This document shows, piece by piece, positions 12,456 to 15,066 of a DNA stretch of 15,066 bases (positions are counted from its first letter, which is position 1; each line of letters begins with the position of its first letter). The stretch is from an uncultured Eubacteriales bacterium (GTDB lineage: Bacteria > Bacillota > Clostridia > Oscillospirales > Butyricicoccaceae), in contig USML01000043.1 of the NCBI GenBank assembly GCA_900555855.1, forward strand, positions 1 to 15,066, in the 5' to 3' direction. The notes under the pieces were generated by a model. That model made no database searches and was not told where the DNA came from. It saw only the letters and a program-made list of their open reading frames with translations. The position numbers and the translations under genes are program-made.

Positions 12456-15050
12456 ATGGAAACCAATCAGGCCACCGGCCTGCGCCTGCCGGAGGTGGAG
12501 GCCGCCCGGGCGGCCCACGGCAGCAACGCCCTGCCCCAGCCCCGGGGCAAGGGCTTTTTTCTCCGGCTTCTGGAAAACCTCAGCGACCCGATCATTAAAA
12601 TACTGCTCATCGCCCTGGCGGTGAATATGCTCTTTTTGTTCCGGGGCGAGGGCTGGTTTGAGACGGCGGGCATTGCGCTGGCGGTCTTCGCGGCGGCGCT
12701 GATCTCAACGCTCTCCGAATCCAGCAGCGAAAACGCCTTTCTCCGGCTGCAGCAGGAGGCCGCACGGATCACCTGCCGGGTGCGGCGGGAGGCGCTTTTG
12801 AAGGAGATCCCGGCGGAGGAGCTGGTGGTGGGCGATCTGGTGCTGCTGGAAGCGGGAGAAGGCATCCCCGCCGACGGCGTTCTGGTCCAGGGCGAGCTCC
12901 ATTGCGACCAGTCTGCCCTTACCGGCGAGAGCCGCGAGGTCTGCAAACGGCCGGCCCCGCCGGAGGAGCCCGCCCAGTGGGATCCCGCAAGCCCGCACCT
13001 GCTGCTGCGCGGGGCAAGCATTGCCGCAGGAGAGGGCATGATGCAGGTGCTGCGCACCGGCGAGCACACGCTCTTCGGCAGCATGGCCCTCTCTCTGCAG
13101 GAGCAGCCCCGGGAAAGCCCGCTGAAGCTCCGCCTGGGCAAGCTGGCCCGCTCCATGAGCCGGCTGGGCTACGGCGCGGCGCTGCTGGTGGCGCTGGCAG
13201 ACCTGTTTCACCAGATCGTCATTGCAAACGCCTTCGTCCCCTCTCTGATGCTGGCCCAGCTTTCCCATCTGCCCTCGGTGCTGGAGCTGCTGCTCCACGC
13301 CGCAACGCTGGCCATCAGCGTCATCATCGTGGCCGTGCCGGAGGGTCTGCCCATGATGATCACCGTAGTGCTCTCCCGCAGTATGCTGCGGATGCAGAAA
13401 AACGGCGTCATGGTGCGAAAGCTCACCGGCATCGAAACGGCGGGCAGCCTGGATCTTTTGTTCACCGACAAGACCGGCACCCTCACCCGGGGCCGTCTGA
13501 CGGTGGAGGGGCTTTTGCTGGGCGACGGACAGCGGCTGACGCCCAAGGCCCTGCGGCAGCTGCCGGAGCTTTGGCAGGCCACCCGGGAATGCTGTCTGCT
13601 GAACACCTCCGCCGCCTGGAGCGCCCACGGCCCCACCGGCGGCAACGCCACCGACCGGGCGCTTCTGGAGCTGGCGGGGCGGGTGCCGGTCCAGGCCCGC
13701 CGGCTGCGCTATCAGCCCTTTGATTCCGCCCGGAAATACGCGGCGGCGTCGGTGGCGGAGGGGCGCTTCCCCTGCTATCTTAAGGGCGCGCCGGAGCTTC
13801 TGCTGCCCCGCTGCCGGCAGTTTTTTGGCAAGGACGGCCCGCAGCCCCTGAACCCTGCCGCCCTCTCCGCCCTGTGGCAGAAGGAAGCGGCCCACGGTAT
13901 GCGGGTGCTCTGTCTCTGCGCCGCCGGGGGCGCGGAGGAGGACGGGCTGACGCTGCTGGCGCTGGCGCTGATCCGCGACAGTCTGCGGCCGGAGGCTCCC
14001 GCCGCCGTGCGGCAGATCCAGAGCGCCGGGGTCCAGGTGGTGATGGTCACCGGCGACAGCCCGGATACCGCCCGGGCCATCGCTTCGGGCGCAGGGCTTT
14101 TGCGGGGCGGCGGGACGGTGCTCACCTCCCGGGAGCTTTCCCAGATGACCGACCGGCAGATCGCAGAGCAGCTGCCCTCCCTGCGGGTGGTGGCCCGGGC
14201 GCTGCCCACGGACAAGAGCCGTCTGGTGCGCATCGCGCAGAATGCGGGCCATGTGGTGGGCATGACCGGCGACGGCATCAACGACGCCCCGGCCCTGCGG
14301 CTGGCGGATGTGGGCTTTGCCATGGGCAGCGGGACCCGCGTTGCCAAAGACGCCGGCGACATCATCATTCTGGACGACAACATCTCCTCCATCGAAAAGG
14401 CCATCCTCTTCGGCCGGACGATCTTCCACAGCATCCAGCGCTTTCTGGTGTTTCAGCTGACGCTGAACTTCACCGCCGTGGCCGTCTCCGTGCTGGGGCC
14501 ATTTTTGGGGGTGGAGACCCCCGTCACCGTGATCCAGATGCTCTGGATCAACATGATCATGGACACGCTGGCGGGGCTGGCCTTTGCCGGCGAGCCGCCC
14601 ATGGAGCAGTATATGCGCCGTCCGCCCCTCCCCCGGGACGCGCCGGTGCTGACCCGGGGCATGGTCCGGCAGATCGGCGGGCTCTGCCTGTATATGACGG
14701 CGCTCTGCGTGGCATTTCTCCGGCTGCCCCTGTTCCGGCGACTGTTTCACTGGGAAAACGGCCTGTTTCTTTCCGCATTTTTTGCGCTGTTTGTCTTCTC
14801 CGGGCTGGCGGCGGCCTTCTGCGCCAGAAAGGAAGGGCCGGATCTGCTCTCCGGGCTGCTGCGCAACCGGGCATTTCTGGGCATCATCGGGCTGGCGGGG
14901 CTGGTGCAGCTGGCGCTGCTCTATTTCGGCGGCGTCGTCTTCCGGACGCAGCCCCTCCCCCTCCCCATGCTGGGGCAGATCCTGCTGCTTTCCCTCTCCG
15001 TGATCCCCGCAGACCTGATCTGCAAGCTGCTCCGCCCCAAAAGCGCCTGA
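12456..15050 (+). CDS. PMCA-like calcium-transporting P-type ATPase
   Basis: An 864-residue type II P-type ATPase, a ten-helix membrane pump expected to export Ca2+ using ATP. Motifs in order are actuator TGES (156-159), helix M4 PEGLP (295-299), phosphorylation site DKTGTLT (338-344, Asp338), nucleotide-binding KGAPE (443-447), VTGD (531-534) and hinge TGDGINDAP (604-612). Cation-site residues are E296, N671 (M5), N699 and D703 (M6, MLWINMIMDTL). A674 replaces the M5 glutamate E771 of SERCA. That substitution, with FQLTLNFTAVAV and AGEPP, resembles plasma-membrane calcium ATPases, which move one Ca2+ per cycle. There is no long C-terminal calmodulin-type tail. The ATG at 12456 follows GGGAG at 9 nt. 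It is divergent from spoIIID with a matching promoter element. Mn2+ or another cation cannot be excluded. Confidence 0.92.
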   Translation: METNQATGLRLPEVEAARAAHGSNALPQPRGKGFFLRLLENLSDPIIKILLIALAVNMLFLFRGEGWFETAGIALAVFAAALISTLSESSSENAFLRLQQEAARITCRVRREALLKEIPAEELVVGDLVLLEAGEGIPADGVLVQGELHCDQSALTGESREVCKRPAPPEEPAQWDPASPHLLLRGASIAAGEGMMQVLRTGEHTLFGSMALSLQEQPRESPLKLRLGKLARSMSRLGYGAALLVALADLFHQIVIANAFVPSLMLAQLSHLPSVLELLLHAATLAISVIIVAVPEGLPMMITVVLSRSMLRMQKNGVMVRKLTGIETAGSLDLLFTDKTGTLTRGRLTVEGLLLGDGQRLTPKALRQLPELWQATRECCLLNTSAAWSAHGPTGGNATDRALLELAGRVPVQARRLRYQPFDSARKYAAASVAEGRFPCYLKGAPELLLPRCRQFFGKDGPQPLNPAALSALWQKEAAHGMRVLCLCAAGGAEEDGLTLLALALIRDSLRPEAPAAVRQIQSAGVQVVMVTGDSPDTARAIASGAGLLRGGGTVLTSRELSQMTDRQIAEQLPSLRVVARALPTDKSRLVRIAQNAGHVVGMTGDGINDAPALRLADVGFAMGSGTRVAKDAGDIIILDDNISSIEKAILFGRTIFHSIQRFLVFQLTLNFTAVAVSVLGPFLGVETPVTVIQMLWINMIMDTLAGLAFAGEPPMEQYMRRPPLPRDAPVLTRGMVRQIGGLCLYMTALCVAFLRLPLFRRLFHWENGLFLSAFFALFVFSGLAAAFCARKEGPDLLSGLLRNRAFLGIIGLAGLVQLALLYFGGVVFRTQPLPLPMLGQILLLSLSVIPADLICKLLRPKSA

Positions 15051-15066
15051 GAAAACAAACCCCCCC

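Noticed and set aside
12705..14750. A 681-codon minus-strand frame antisense to the ATPase
   Set aside because: It is the codon-bias shadow of the P-type ATPase; no motif or start signal.

Overview
The window looks like chromosomal DNA from a high-GC, endospore-forming member of the Bacillota, most likely class Clostridia and possibly an Oscillospirales-type gut bacterium. The evidence is an SpoIIID homologue, strong GGAGG-type ribosome binding sites, an rpsO-pnp-mlpA gene order like that of Bacillus, Gram-positive-type Opp proteins and a GC-rich codon bias. The genus is inference.

Positions 1-6092, minus strand, hold an oligopeptide ABC-transporter operon read right to left: oppA (lipoprotein), a structured 176-nt gap, oppB, oppC, oppD and the first codons of oppF, which runs off the left edge. 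oppB/oppC and oppD/oppF overlap by a few bases. The oppC product carries an extra extracytoplasmic segment of about 200 residues made of two related repeats. A 375-nt divergent region (6093-6467) separates oppA from rpsO.

Positions 6468-9091, plus strand, hold rpsO (ribosomal protein S15), with a leader that can fold and pair with its own Shine-Dalgarno sequence, then pnp (polynucleotide phosphorylase) behind a long imperfect hairpin, closed by a strong terminator. Next come a membrane-anchored XRE-type regulator (9204-10496) and an M16 metallopeptidase (10550-11797), again ending in a strong terminator. In B. subtilis the slot between pnpA and mlpA is filled by ylxY; here it holds the regulator.

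Positions 11848-15050 are the sporulation-flavoured part. spoIIID (12051-12320, minus) and a PMCA-like calcium P-type ATPase (12456-15050, plus) are divergently transcribed. Each is preceded by a CATA-N16-CATAGGCT element at nearly the same distance from its start, which resembles a pair of mother-cell sigma-E promoters. Just downstream of spoIIID, its last 18 codons plus 10 bp occur a second time, 174 bp away. The two copies are separated by a 107-bp spacer containing three perfect palindromes.

No tRNA, rRNA, CRISPR array or recognisable insertion sequence was seen. Candidates for undescribed biology are the OppC insert, the membrane-bound regulator with its palindromic upstream sites, the spoIIID 3'-end duplication, and the shared sporulation promoter arrangement that links SpoIIID to a calcium pump.
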